In this document: positions 1 through 8,606 of the stretch, one piece after another
How positions within the stretch are numbered: the first letter of the stretch is position 1
How the letters are laid out: each line of letters starts with the position of its first letter
Assembly: GCA_017475035.1 (NCBI GenBank)
Contig: JAFVGK010000185.1
Coordinates: forward strand, 1 to 64,000
Length of the DNA: 64,000 nucleotides
From: Blautia sp.
GTDB taxonomy: Bacteria; Bacillota; Clostridia; Lachnospirales; Lachnospiraceae
Direction of reading: 5' to 3'
Notes under the pieces: generated by a model
Database searches by the model: none
Told to the model about the DNA's origin: nothing
The model's input: the letters and a program-made list of their open reading frames with translations, nothing else
Program-made: the position numbers and the translations under genes

Positions 1-39
1 ACAGGTTCCCTGACTCATGAATTGAGTCAAGGAACCTGT
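1..39. repeat. Palindromic REP-like hairpin at window edge
   Basis: Two 17-base arms beginning ACAGGTTCC and ending GGAACCTGT pair with one mismatch around a 5-base loop. The flanking GGAACCTGTCCCC wording is typical of REP-like repeats in Clostridia. It could also end transcription of a gene left of the window. No T-tract follows on the plus strand. Confidence 0.5.
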
Positions 40-67
40 CCCCCTGACTCCAGAAATGGAGATTGAG

Positions 68-688
68 ATGATTAAGAGATACGGAAAGCAGGATGCTTTG
101 GTTGTCCTGATCCAGATGGTTGATGACTATGATCTTGAGGGGCTGGCAACGGAGATGGCCGAGATTCAGAGACTGACGGATACGGAATTTTGCCTTCTGG
201 CAATTCCTGTTGATAACTGGAATAAGGATTTATCACCCTGGACCGCGCCGGCTGTGTTCGGCAAGGAGGATTTTGGCGACGGGGCGAAGGAAACATTGAC
301 AGAAATATTAAAGCTTACCAATGATAATACGAAATCATACATCATTGGCGGGTATTCATTGGCGGGACTTTTTGCTTTGTGGGCTGTTTATCAGACAGAT
401 GTTTTTAAAGGGGCGGCGGCAGCCTCCCCGTCCGTATGGTTTCCGGGGTTTACGGATTATATGAGGGAGCGAAGGCCACATACCGATTCGGTTTATCTCA
501 GCCTTGGGGATAAGGAGGAGAAGACCAGGAATCCTGTGATGGCTGCGGTAGGCGACAGAATCCGGGAAGCCAGTGAGATACTGAAGAGTCAGGGCGTCAC
601 TACGACTCTGGAGTGGAATTCCGGGAACCATTTCAAAGACGCCGCTTTAAGAACCGCCAGGGCCTTTGCATGGGTGATCGGACTATGA
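68..688 (+). CDS. Alpha/beta hydrolase, putative esterase
   Basis: A cytoplasmic protein of about 206 residues with the alpha/beta-hydrolase fold, likely a carboxylesterase of unknown substrate. The nucleophile elbow GGYSLAG is near residue 96. A plausible acid residue lies in LSLGDKEEK and the catalytic His in the C-terminal SGNHF, so the Ser-Asp-His triad appears complete. There is no signal peptide. Two in-frame ATGs exist, at 56 and 68; TGGAG lies six bases before the second, which I prefer. The stop overlaps the acylphosphatase start as ATGA, so the two are probably translationally coupled. The fold assignment is fairly safe, the substrate is not. Confidence 0.75.
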   Translation: MIKRYGKQDALVVLIQMVDDYDLEGLATEMAEIQRLTDTEFCLLAIPVDNWNKDLSPWTAPAVFGKEDFGDGAKETLTEILKLTNDNTKSYIIGGYSLAGLFALWAVYQTDVFKGAAAASPSVWFPGFTDYMRERRPHTDSVYLSLGDKEEKTRNPVMAAVGDRIREASEILKSQGVTTTLEWNSGNHFKDAALRTARAFAWVIGL

Positions 689-951
689 CGCGCAAACATA
701 TCATCTTCTACGGCACGGTTCAGGGAGTCGGTTTCCGCTGGAGAGCCCGCCATGCCGCTGAGTATAACGGCTGTACCGGCTGGTGCCGGAATGAGTGGGA
801 CGGCTCGGTCGTAATGGAAATCCAGGGAGAGGAAGAGGCGATTGACGCAGTTATACTGGCAATCGAAGCGGGCCGTTACATACGGATTGAGAATATGAAG
901 GTAAAGACTCTTCCGGTAAAGGAGTATGAGAGCGGATTCAGGACGGAGTAG
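685..951 (+). CDS. acyP: Acylphosphatase
   Basis: Acylphosphatase of 88 residues, the normal family length, hydrolysing carboxyl-phosphate bonds of small acyl phosphates. The signature GTVQGVGFRWRA carries the phosphate-binding Arg, and GWCRNEWDGSV carries the catalytic Asn and the usual G-x-x-x-N-x-x-D-G pattern. A longer upstream reading in this frame from 613 is rejected, because the ATG at 685 overlaps the upstream stop as ATGA and the family starts here. It forms a two-gene unit with the hydrolase and ends before a strong hairpin terminator. Confidence 0.92.
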   Translation: MTRKHIIFYGTVQGVGFRWRARHAAEYNGCTGWCRNEWDGSVVMEIQGEEEAIDAVILAIEAGRYIRIENMKVKTLPVKEYESGFRTE

Positions 952-997
952 AGCACGAACACTTGTGAAACTGATCTACAGCTTGGAGAAATCAACG

Positions 998-1060
998 AAA
1001 AGGGGCTGTGAAAAAAGTCTGTTCCTGACAGCGGACTTTTTTCGCAGCCCCTTTTGTTTT
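998..1060. terminator. Bidirectional intrinsic terminator
   Basis: A long stem (AAAAGGGGCTG ... CAGCCCCTTTT, extended by a GAAAAAAGTC/GACTTTTTTC inner stem) is followed by TTTTGTTTT. It lies between the convergent acylphosphatase and Hsp70-like genes and can serve both strands. Confidence 0.85.
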
Positions 1061-1141
1061 CAGGGTAGAGGTTGGACAGGCCGCCCTCTGTCCTGTTGAA
1101 GGGCAGACCAAAGGAAATGGTCACCTGCCTCTTGTTCGATA

Positions 1142-2854
1142 TTATGGCTCTGCCACCTCCACTTCACTGTAGCGCAGCACCTTCCCCCTGTATTCGTATC
1201 CGGTGCGGAAGGGACGGATGATTGTGCCGGGAGGAACTTCTTTGCTTTTCGCTGTGGAGACAGCCTTATGGTAACGATAGTCAAAGGGACGACCTGTGTC
1301 CGGAATGGGCTGAAGTCCTTCTGCCGCCAGCGCTTTGAGCATATTCTGGCGGAGGTTCAGGAAAAACAGAACGTATGGCTCGCCGTACATGTCCGGCGTG
1401 AGGGTGTCCATACTGGCGTCCAGCGCATCCAGAACCGGCAGGATGGATTCGAAAAGCTCGGTTACGGTTGTGCCGGGACGGAGATGCAGACTGTTTTGAA
1501 GGAGCCGGACCTGCTGACGGTCTGCTTTTTGTGCCTGCTGCGGATCCTCTTTCTGCGTCTGCTGCCGGGACGGCTGTACCCTCCGCAGCGGATAATTCTG
1601 AAGGACGGAAGACCACAGGTTTTTATCCCGCTCCGACATGCCGGCCTGTCCTACAAAAAATACCTTTAAATATTGATCTGTATTTGCGTTTCTGGCGGAG
1701 ACATTCAAATGCTCATTGGCATCGAAAGCGATCGTAATTTCGATCCGCGGAACGCCTTTCTTCAGAAAAGGAGGCAGCTTGACCTGATAATACCCGTTTC
1801 CGATCGGAATATTGTCACCGGCCCTGGGTTTGTCCCCGCTGAGAAGATGGATGTCAAGAGCGGTCTGATTATCTGCGGCGGTGGAAAAAATCTGGGATTT
1901 TTTTATCGGAACGGCACTATATATGCTGATAAGCGGCTCGGCGCCGCCTCCTGCCGTTTCAAGCGAAACAGCTTCGCTCAGGCAGGAGATACACAGGAGA
2001 TCCCGGGTGGAGATCCCTCCGGAGAGTTTGTCGGCGCAGAGGGCAGCTCCTTTTACATAGGCGTCCTCGATACTGTCGGTTAGAACAGGATTCCTGCCTG
2101 TCTGCGTTCTCACATAATGGATCAGTTCGTTATCCTGTTTCTCTCTTTGAAATAGCATGACCCGGCCGGCTTTCAGGTCGGACCTGCTCCGGAAGGTCTG
2201 TTGGATTTCTTTAAAGATATTATTCATCTGTGCCTTTGCGGGCAGCCAGTACGGTTCTGATGAGTTGTCCGGAATAGAATACTGTTCCGGGAACGGGCCG
2301 CCTGCTGCAGCCAGTTCTTCCGCCAGGCCGTCTCCTTCCTCGCACAGACTGATATCCCAGCCATGGGGATCAATATGGACGGAAGCAACCAATTCTGCTT
2401 TTCGGGGATCTGTACTGTAAATATCCCAGATGGCGAATGCGGAAGACCGTTTCAGGATCCGCACGATTTCAAGACCGGCAAGAGAACCGCTTTTTTCGAT
2501 TTCACGTTTCATATTGTAATGAAACCAGTTTGGGACGGCAACGACAGCTTTCTGAACGGTTTCTCCCAGATAATCCTCAGCCATTCTTTTCAGTTCAAGA
2601 AGAACGGCGGACAGCAGTACGATGGGAGGGCAGGCGCTTTTGCCAAAGCGTATGGTCTGCGTGGCGCCGAGCTTGTATAACACAGTGGATATGTCGATGG
2701 CACTGTCAGCCTCCGGCTGCAGCCCCGCATACCATTGGTTATCCTTTACCGAAAGCTCTTTCGGCAGCTTCCCGATTATTATCACATTGGCTGCTTCCAG
2801 AACCGCCGTGCTGCAGCCTGCCGGATTCAGGTCAATTCCGATGATTTTGCTCAT
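1142..2854 (-). CDS. Divergent Hsp70/DnaK-like protein
   Basis: A 570-residue protein with Hsp70 architecture: an actin-fold nucleotide-binding domain (about 1-275) and a beta substrate-binding domain (about 285-400). The N-terminal GIDLNPAGCSTAVLE corresponds to the first phosphate loop of DnaK, KAVVAVPNWF to the conserved AVITVPAYF stretch, and SQIFSTAADNQTA to the substrate domain. The second phosphate loop is degenerate: IDPHGWDISL replaces the glycine-rich GGGTFDIS. The usual LVGG adenosine motif is also missing. ATP hydrolysis may therefore be weak or altered. After about residue 430 the sequence is Gln-rich, then unrelated to DnaK. Its ATG overlaps the stop of the upstream ATPase gene (ATGA), so the two proteins probably act together. 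No DnaJ or GrpE lies nearby. Confidence 0.8.
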   Translation of the reverse strand: MSKIIGIDLNPAGCSTAVLEAANVIIIGKLPKELSVKDNQWYAGLQPEADSAIDISTVLYKLGATQTIRFGKSACPPIVLLSAVLLELKRMAEDYLGETVQKAVVAVPNWFHYNMKREIEKSGSLAGLEIVRILKRSSAFAIWDIYSTDPRKAELVASVHIDPHGWDISLCEEGDGLAEELAAAGGPFPEQYSIPDNSSEPYWLPAKAQMNNIFKEIQQTFRSRSDLKAGRVMLFQREKQDNELIHYVRTQTGRNPVLTDSIEDAYVKGAALCADKLSGGISTRDLLCISCLSEAVSLETAGGGAEPLISIYSAVPIKKSQIFSTAADNQTALDIHLLSGDKPRAGDNIPIGNGYYQVKLPPFLKKGVPRIEITIAFDANEHLNVSARNANTDQYLKVFFVGQAGMSERDKNLWSSVLQNYPLRRVQPSRQQTQKEDPQQAQKADRQQVRLLQNSLHLRPGTTVTELFESILPVLDALDASMDTLTPDMYGEPYVLFFLNLRQNMLKALAAEGLQPIPDTGRPFDYRYHKAVSTAKSKEVPPGTIIRPFRTGYEYRGKVLRYSEVEVAEP

Positions 2855-4635
2855 AGCTTGTCCCCTCCTCCCATAACGAAGCTTTCACTGTCTGCCGAAC
2901 AGCTTTTCAGTGAAGCGGCAAGCTTTTGATGAACGATGGCCATTCCCCTGGCAAAAGGCTCCTGTCTTTTCTGTGGACTAAGCTGCTGAAGAGTAAGAGT
3001 CATATTGTCTGCAATCTGAAGTAATTCACGGAACAGACTTTCGGGATTTTCCGCGTCCGTGCTTTGGGGTGATTCTTCTTCGCTATTTTCGCAAGGAAGG
3101 CTTAAAGCAAGCGCTTCCCATAATCCCCTGTGAACGACCAGCTTCCAGTCGTCATTTAACAGAAATTCTGTTCCTTCCAGATGATTCCACCGGTACAGGC
3201 CTGCGGCCGGCTGGAATAAGCCGAACACTCCCGCACGGTAAAGATTCCGGGCTGTTTCAAAACAGCTTGTATCTGTCGGCGGCGTTCCGCCGTACTTCTT
3301 AAGCCTTACTGAGAATTCGTCAAGAGAAAAATCCGTTTTCCATCCACGAAGGGCATCCAGAATCCGGCTGATTTCCCTGGCGGAATAGACAGCCTCCAAT
3401 TCTCCGGTCAGTTCCCTGCAGCTTTGTGCCGAATACTGTTTTTGTATGGCTGTGAAAACCGAAGCGGTAAAAGCAGACCGGTTCTGGCAGATATTCTTCG
3501 CACAGTCGAGAATACGGACAATGTCCCTGGGCTTTGACCACGTGATGGTTTTGATGTAATCGGAAGGCTCCAGATGATCGATGGATTCCGGAAACCATCG
3601 CTGATAACGTTCCTTCTCACTACCATAAGCCTCTCCGTTTACCGACTCCGCCATCTCTATTCTTTTCAGAAGAAGCTGCATCACAGGACGCTCGAAGGTT
3701 TTTGCCCCGGGAACATCCCATGAGAGAGGACAGTCAAAGCCGCTCAGCTGCTTTAAAACGGTGCCTGCGGAAAGAGTGCGGTCTATTGCGTGAAGGACTT
3801 CCGGACGTACGGTACAGAAAAACTTTGTCTGGTGCCAGCCGTTTTGCTGGAAAATGGAATTAAAATAACGGGTCTGACAGATCAGATCACGGATCAGCCT
3901 CAGATCTCGTTGATAGACAGGTTTATCATTGTAACAGACATCCAGTTCATCGATAAAGAGGTAATAAGGACAGCTCCTGCGATCCAGCTCCAGAAAGCAT
4001 TCAGTCGCAGCTTTTATGGCTTCGGAAAATGATAATTTCTTTTTGCCGAATTCCCATTCAGGAAGGTCCAGAGTGATGCTGGCGGTAAAAATATTGAACA
4101 GGGGAAGCTCCATATTGATGTTTCCAGATACTTTGGCTTTGTATTCCGGGGAGAGAATTCCGTTTATGATATGGCAGAATTTTCTCCATGTCTCATCATG
4201 CACAAAAATCCGGTCTTTCTTCTCAACCTCGTTGTCCCGCATGATAATCTGAAAAAGGTGCCAGCGCCAAAGGTCGGAAAATTCCTCGACATCGGTTTCG
4301 GAAGCGGAATCGACGGCCATATGGATGATCATCTGTCTTTCCATGCTGCTTTTCTGCTGTTCTGAATAGTCCTGGCTGAACAACAGGAACGAGGAACGGG
4401 CGTTGCCGTAATTGTTTTTCAGACGATAGGCCAGATAACGGAGGGCGGCGGTCTTTCCGCTGCCCTTATTGCCGGTGATAAAGCATTTATTGCCATTGAT
4501 CAGCCCCTGCAGATTAAAATCCGGAGGGATCACATACGCGTCAAGGAACTGTTCCATTCCTTCGTACAATATGGCGTCTTTTGCGTCAGGAAGTCCGGCG
4601 TAGATCTCTGCAATTGTGGTTTTTCTGGTATTCAT
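2851..4635 (-). CDS. P-loop ATPase (Sll1717-like), partner of Hsp70-like protein
   Basis: A 594-residue soluble ATPase. Walker A is GNKGSGKT at residues 55-62 and Walker B is LFIDELDVCY near 220-232, with further Arg-rich segments typical of AAA/STAND-type ATPases. The start region resembles proteins called P-loop ATPase, Sll1717 family; that name is from memory. The C-terminal half (about 400-594) has no domain I recognise. The start is supported by AAAGGAG upstream of the ATG and by a near-consensus promoter at 4660-4688. It is the first gene of a two-gene operon, coupled by ATGA overlap to a degenerate Hsp70. The function is unknown; a chaperone-like or stress/defence ATPase switch is inference. 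Confidence 0.72.
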   Translation of the reverse strand: MNTRKTTIAEIYAGLPDAKDAILYEGMEQFLDAYVIPPDFNLQGLINGNKCFITGNKGSGKTAALRYLAYRLKNNYGNARSSFLLFSQDYSEQQKSSMERQMIIHMAVDSASETDVEEFSDLWRWHLFQIIMRDNEVEKKDRIFVHDETWRKFCHIINGILSPEYKAKVSGNINMELPLFNIFTASITLDLPEWEFGKKKLSFSEAIKAATECFLELDRRSCPYYLFIDELDVCYNDKPVYQRDLRLIRDLICQTRYFNSIFQQNGWHQTKFFCTVRPEVLHAIDRTLSAGTVLKQLSGFDCPLSWDVPGAKTFERPVMQLLLKRIEMAESVNGEAYGSEKERYQRWFPESIDHLEPSDYIKTITWSKPRDIVRILDCAKNICQNRSAFTASVFTAIQKQYSAQSCRELTGELEAVYSAREISRILDALRGWKTDFSLDEFSVRLKKYGGTPPTDTSCFETARNLYRAGVFGLFQPAAGLYRWNHLEGTEFLLNDDWKLVVHRGLWEALALSLPCENSEEESPQSTDAENPESLFRELLQIADNMTLTLQQLSPQKRQEPFARGMAIVHQKLAASLKSCSADSESFVMGGGDKL

Positions 4636-4659
4636 ACGGGAATTCTCCTTTCCGTATTT

Positions 4660-4688
4660 ATTATATCTATGGGGAGGGGGATCGTCAA
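4660..4688 (-). promoter_or_regulatory. Sigma-A-type promoter of the ATPase/Hsp70-like operon
   Basis: Reading the minus strand: -35 TTGACG (4688-4683), a 17-base spacer, and a perfect -10 TATAAT (4665-4660). It sits about 25 bases before the start codon, so the 5' leader is very short. Confidence 0.75.
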
Positions 4689-4815
4689 TAAAATCGATCT
4701 TTTGTAAAGCGCAGTTCCGCTGCGAGGCGGTTCATAGGATCAGGCTTTTTTGCTGCAATCCTTTTATCGGGAATAGCCGGAACCACGCGGCAATACTTTC
4801 TGACGAATCACTAAA

Positions 4816-4844
4816 TTGACATCATTTCCATTGTATGATATTTT
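4816..4844 (+). promoter_or_regulatory. Possible promoter of the antiporter gene
   Basis: -35 TTGACA (4816-4821), 17-base spacer, -10 TATTTT (4839-4844). The -35 box is perfect and the -10 is moderate. It diverges from the ATPase promoter. Confidence 0.5.
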
Positions 4845-4913
4845 ATGATTCGGGCGGCAAAGCTACGGAAGAAAGTGTCCGAATGACGCAAAGAACTGTC
4901 ATGGCAAAGAAAA

Positions 4914-6224
4914 ATGAAAAGTGGTAGCGAAGAAATGAGAAAAGAAAACCCAATGGCACTTTTGCCTATTATGATATTTTTGATTCTGTATCTCGGAAAT
5001 GGCATCTATTTTGAGTACATCTCTCCCACCGAGGGGCAGATGGGATTTTATGTGGTATCCGTGGTGCTGGCTTTTTCGATTGCGCTGATCGTGGCTTTTT
5101 TGCAGAACCGCGGTATGAGCTTCGAGGAAAAGCTTCACATCTGTGCCGGGGGCATCGGCGATGATAATATCGTGACGATGCTGTTTATTTTTCTGATAGC
5201 CGGTGCTTTCAGCGGAATCGCGAAGGAGGCAGGCGGAGCTTCCAGTACGGCGAATCTGCTGCTGAGCCTGATACCGGGCAGATTTGCGATCCCGGGGCTG
5301 TTTTTGATCGCCTGCCTGATTTCCATGGCGATGGGAACCAGTGTGGGAACCATTTCGGTGCTGACGCCGATCGCCTGCGCGGTGTCGGAGGACGGCGGGA
5401 TCCCGCTGGCATTTTGCGTGGGTGTTGTGGTAGGCGGCGCCATGTTTGGAGATAACCTTTCGTTCATTTCGGATACCACGATAGCCGCGACAAAAACCCA
5501 GGGCGTGGAGATGAAGGATAAGTTCCGGACGAATATCCGTGCCGCGCTGCCTGCTGCCATGGTGACCGCAGTGATTCTGATTATTTACGCGGCCACGGGA
5601 AAAGGCGCCGAGATCGGACACTTTGACTTTAACATCTGGCAGGCGCTTCCCTATTTTATTGTGTTGGGCATGTCTTTGCTGGGAGTTCATGTTTTTGCGG
5701 TATTACTGGCCGGATGTATCCTTTTTGGCATCGTCGGAGCCTGTACCGGAAGCCTGACCTATGCCGGAGCTTTATCATCCATGGGGAACGGGATCTCCGG
5801 AATGTTTGAAACGATGATCGTAACGATCCTGGTCGCTTCGATTGCATCGCTGATGCGCGAAAACGGAGGCTTTGCGGCGATCCTCTCCCTGATTCGGAAA
5901 AAAGCCGGGACGAAGAGGGGCGGGATGCTCGGTATTGCCGCACTGACGGTGTTTATGGATGTCGCGACGGCGAATAATACGGTGGCAATCGTGATCGCGG
6001 CGCCGATCGCCAGGGATATCAGCCGGGAGTATGGAGTGGAGCCGAAAAAAACAGCTTCCCTGCTGGATACCTGCTCCTGCATCGCCCAGGGGATCATTCC
6101 CTATGGCGCACAGCTTCTGGTTGCGGCGAATATCGCAAATGTGGCCAGTGTTTCGCTGATTCCTTTCCTGATTTATCCTTTCATTTTGATGGTATTTGTA
6201 GCTGTTTCGATCATAAAAGGGTAA
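4914..6224 (+). CDS. NhaC-family Na+/H+ antiporter-like transporter
   Basis: A 436-residue integral membrane protein of the NhaC/ion-transporter superfamily with about eleven hydrophobic segments. Family-like features are the Gly/Ser-rich MAMGTSVGTISVLTP segment, the conserved GDNLSFISDTT, and the late stretch LDTCSCIAQGIIPYGAQ. Members exchange cytoplasmic Na+ for H+ (some carry organic acids), so the ion or substrate is not certain. Start choice is uncertain: 4914 and 4935 both have only weak purine-rich upstream sequences, and the second gives a more typical short N-terminus. It appears monocistronic, with its own promoter and terminator. Confidence 0.82.
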   Translation: MKSGSEEMRKENPMALLPIMIFLILYLGNGIYFEYISPTEGQMGFYVVSVVLAFSIALIVAFLQNRGMSFEEKLHICAGGIGDDNIVTMLFIFLIAGAFSGIAKEAGGASSTANLLLSLIPGRFAIPGLFLIACLISMAMGTSVGTISVLTPIACAVSEDGGIPLAFCVGVVVGGAMFGDNLSFISDTTIAATKTQGVEMKDKFRTNIRAALPAAMVTAVILIIYAATGKGAEIGHFDFNIWQALPYFIVLGMSLLGVHVFAVLLAGCILFGIVGACTGSLTYAGALSSMGNGISGMFETMIVTILVASIASLMRENGGFAAILSLIRKKAGTKRGGMLGIAALTVFMDVATANNTVAIVIAAPIARDISREYGVEPKKTASLLDTCSCIAQGIIPYGAQLLVAANIANVASVSLIPFLIYPFILMVFVAVSIIKG

Positions 6225-6304
6225 GAAGCTGTAAAGGAATTTTGGCAGAAGAGGAAAGATGATCCGTTTGTTTCTTGGATGGATTCCGGAAACAGCGGCA
6301 GACA

Positions 6305-6350
6305 AAAGGGACGGTTCTTTGTGGAAACACAGGGAATCGTCCCTTTCTTT
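6305..6350 (+). terminator. Terminator with GGGACGGTTC REP-like stem
   Basis: AAAGGGACGGTTC pairs imperfectly with GAATCGTCCCTTT around a 16-base loop and is followed by CTTTTT. It ends the antiporter gene. The GGGACGGTTC wording recurs at 46021-46058, and as the motif GAACCGTCC near 25516. Confidence 0.7.
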
Positions 6351-6579
6351 TTATATCCCGGAGCCGCCCTGAGGAAGCCGGAAGCTGATGCCTGCCGGAT
6401 TGCCAAATTATTTGACGGTAGCAGCCTTTACATGGTACAGTATAATTGGTGCAGTCTGAGAACAGGATCACTGGAGATAGGGGCATATTAAGGAAAAACC
6501 TGGCTGTATCAAAAAATCTGATTCCACGGATTAATTCGTGCGGATATCCATTTTGGTTCTGATCCTGAGGGGAATGGAG

Positions 6580-6780
6580 ATGAAACGAATAAAAAGAAAA
6601 AAATCAATCACGAAAACCACCCAGCGACTGTTATTGATTGTGGTCCTGGTTGTCTTTGCGGTTTCCACTTACGTGAACTGGAGATTTGAGAAATCGAGCG
6701 CAGGGCTGCATTTTGGCAATCAGGCATATAATGCTGCAGTGGCAACCATGAATGATGTGACCGCCATGGGGGGGGGTTAA
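6580..6780 (+). CDS. N-terminal fragment of SpoIIE/RsbU-type phosphatase (frameshifted)
   Basis: This piece holds a basic N-terminus, one hydrophobic transmembrane segment (about residues 15-35) and the start of an extracytoplasmic sensor region. GAGGGG seven bases before the ATG at 6580 supports this start; GTG 6538 and ATG 6574 are alternatives. The frame ends at TAA 6778-6780, directly after nine consecutive G (6768-6776). Removing one G joins it to the downstream frame as MGGVKEYAQGVMDTYRQ, so the two pieces are one gene of about 574 codons when the run has eight G. The gene is either phase-variable, a real frameshift mutant or a sequencing error. Confidence 0.75.
   Translation: MKRIKRKKSITKTTQRLLLIVVLVVFAVSTYVNWRFEKSSAGLHFGNQAYNAAVATMNDVTAMGGG
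6768..6776 (+). repeat. Poly-G tract (G9) inside a coding region
   Basis: Nine consecutive G interrupt the phosphatase gene near codon 63. With eight or eleven G the gene is open; with nine it stops at the next codon but one. It is the only G run of this length I noticed in the window. Confidence 0.9.
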
Positions 6781-6796
6781 AGAGTATGCGCAGGGC

Positions 6797-8305
6797 GTGA
6801 TGGATACCTATCGGCAGACTCCGGAGGATATACGGCTTGACGCAGGCGAAGAGTATTATTCCCGGTTTGCGCAGTTTGAAAACTCGGAGTTTTACCGGGA
6901 TGCGTATTCAAAACTGCGGGAGAAGCAGAAGCTCTTTTTGTTTGAAGATACATATATTGCGATGCTGGATCCGGAAACAGAAAGGTTTGTTATTCTGATT
7001 GATCCTGAAAACGAGGTGAATCTGGTGACAGGCCGCGTCGGTATGTGGTATGATGCCACGCAGGAAGAGCTGGACACATTCATTAATCAGGATACAGAGG
7101 CGGAGGAGACCATGCCGGTTCCTCTCTATGTAATAGATAATGATAATAAAAAAAGATCTGAAGATACTTTGACGGCAGGGATTCAGATCCGGGACGAAAA
7201 AGGGGAGATTTATGCCGTCGCTTTTGCCGATATCATGCTGATCAGCGTAAACGTGTATGCGGCTATATACACGGCTCTGTATCTGGTTGTGATGATTTTT
7301 GTGATCGTGATCGTGATGATTGCGGCGCGGATCTTTATGTGGCGGAGAATTGTGGGACCGATAAAAAAGGTTGCCGATGCCGCAAACCGATTTCTGAAGA
7401 ATCAGAGCGAGGGGAAGAAAGAACAACGATGTTTTGAAGGCCTGGATATCCATACAAGAGATGAGATGGAGGATCTGGGTGAGGCTTTGAAGAATATGGA
7501 GGCCAGCATAGCGTTGTATGAAGAGGACCTGATCAAGGTGACTGCTGAGCGGGAAAGGATGCATACCGAGCTTTCTGTCGCCGCCAAGATTCAGAACGCT
7601 CTTCTTCCCGACCGGTTTCCCGCATACCCGGACAGAAAGGATGTGGATATTTACGCAGTCATGGATCCGGCAAAGGAAGTAGGAGGGGATTTCTATGATT
7701 TCTTCCTGCTGGATCAGGATCATCTGTGCATGGTCATCGCGGATGTCTCCGGAAAGGGAATACCGGCTGCTTTGTTCATGATGGCGTCGATGATTATCAT
7801 CGGGAGCCTTGCTGCCGAAGGTTATTCTCCCGGGGAAGTACTGGCAAAATCCAATGACCGTATCAGCGCGAAAAACCGGAACGATATGTTCGTTACGGCA
7901 TGGTTCGGCATCCTTGACCTGACAAGCGGCGTACTGACAGCCGCGAACGCCGGGCATGAATATCCGGTCGTACAACAGGCTGGTGGGGAGTATGTCCTGT
8001 ATAAGGATAAGCACAGTCCTGCCCTTGGCTGTATGGAGGGGATCCGGTATAAGGAGTATTCTCTGGTGCTGGAACCGGGTTCCACATTATTTGTATACAC
8101 GGATGGCGTACCGGAGGCAACGGATCCGGATGAGCATATGTACGGAACAGACAGGCTGCTCAGGCTGCTGAACCGGTCAAAGGAAAAGGATCTGAAAGAA
8201 TTGCTGAAAGCCGTGCGGGAGGATGTCAGATATTTTGTCAGGGAGGCTCCGCAGTTTGATGATTTAACGATGCTGTGTGTACGGTACAATGGACCTGAAA
8301 TGTGA
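6797..8305 (+). CDS. SpoIIE/RsbU-type PP2C phosphatase with HAMP (main body)
   Basis: Order: remainder of the extracytoplasmic sensor domain, a second transmembrane segment (IYTALYLVVMIFVIVIVMIA), a HAMP linker starting GPIKKVADAANRF, a coiled-coil joint, and a C-terminal PP2C/SpoIIE domain. The catalytic domain shows SVAAKIQNALLP, the metal-binding EVGGDFYDF and DVSGKGIPAALFM, AGHEYP and the late DDLTMLCV. Such proteins dephosphorylate anti-sigma-factor antagonists in partner-switching pathways. No such partner gene lies adjacent. The natural start is upstream at 6580 and is put out of frame by the G9 tract. The GTG at 6797 is only the first in-frame start codon after it, and translation from it would lose the first membrane anchor. 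Confidence 0.85.
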   Translation: MMDTYRQTPEDIRLDAGEEYYSRFAQFENSEFYRDAYSKLREKQKLFLFEDTYIAMLDPETERFVILIDPENEVNLVTGRVGMWYDATQEELDTFINQDTEAEETMPVPLYVIDNDNKKRSEDTLTAGIQIRDEKGEIYAVAFADIMLISVNVYAAIYTALYLVVMIFVIVIVMIAARIFMWRRIVGPIKKVADAANRFLKNQSEGKKEQRCFEGLDIHTRDEMEDLGEALKNMEASIALYEEDLIKVTAERERMHTELSVAAKIQNALLPDRFPAYPDRKDVDIYAVMDPAKEVGGDFYDFFLLDQDHLCMVIADVSGKGIPAALFMMASMIIIGSLAAEGYSPGEVLAKSNDRISAKNRNDMFVTAWFGILDLTSGVLTAANAGHEYPVVQQAGGEYVLYKDKHSPALGCMEGIRYKEYSLVLEPGSTLFVYTDGVPEATDPDEHMYGTDRLLRLLNRSKEKDLKELLKAVREDVRYFVREAPQFDDLTMLCVRYNGPEM

Positions 8306-8413
8306 AATTCTGGTGAAAAGAAATGTTTATACAAATATGATGGACATGTGTTGGACATGCCGCGCTATGATTATTCGTAAGTGGATGTACAGATTACACA
8401 AATCCAAATCCAC

Positions 8414-8443
8414 TTGACACTGGCGGCAGGATTGTCCTTTTAT
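8414..8443 (+). promoter_or_regulatory. Possible promoter of the Ala/Glu-rich protein gene
   Basis: -35 TTGACA (8414-8419), 18-base spacer, -10 TTTTAT (8438-8443; four of six matches). The predicted start of transcription falls at the beginning of the 34-bp tandem repeat. Confidence 0.4.
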
Positions 8444-8448
8444 TCTGT

Positions 8449-8516
8449 ATGCATAAGCAGGCGTGAATTTTACGTTTCCTGCATGCATAAGCAGACGCGG
8501 ATTTTACGTTTCCTGT
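8449..8516 (+). repeat. Two tandem 34-bp repeats in the 5' leader
   Basis: Two adjacent copies (8449-8482 and 8483-8516) begin ATGCATAAGCAG and contain ATTTTACGTTTCCTG. They differ at four positions. They sit between the likely promoter and the start of the secreted protein, so they could be a protein-binding site or an RNA feature. There are no spacers, so this is not a CRISPR array. Confidence 0.8.
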
Positions 8517-8606
8517 ACGTATCAATTTCCGGCCGGGAATGCGGGATGAGAATTCTGACAGTGGGAACAAGATTGTCTGTTTTAAAAGAAAAAGGAGACG
8601 ACACAA

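Noticed and set aside
4899..5690. A 263-codon minus-strand frame opposite the antiporter gene
   Set aside because: His/Arg/Gln-rich shadow of a membrane protein gene; no ribosome site or motif.
6797..6802. GTG 6797 as the true start of the phosphatase
   Set aside because: No ribosome site fits, and the first membrane segment and upstream frame belong to the same protein.
8449..8516. CRISPR array
   Set aside because: Two direct repeats touch without spacers.
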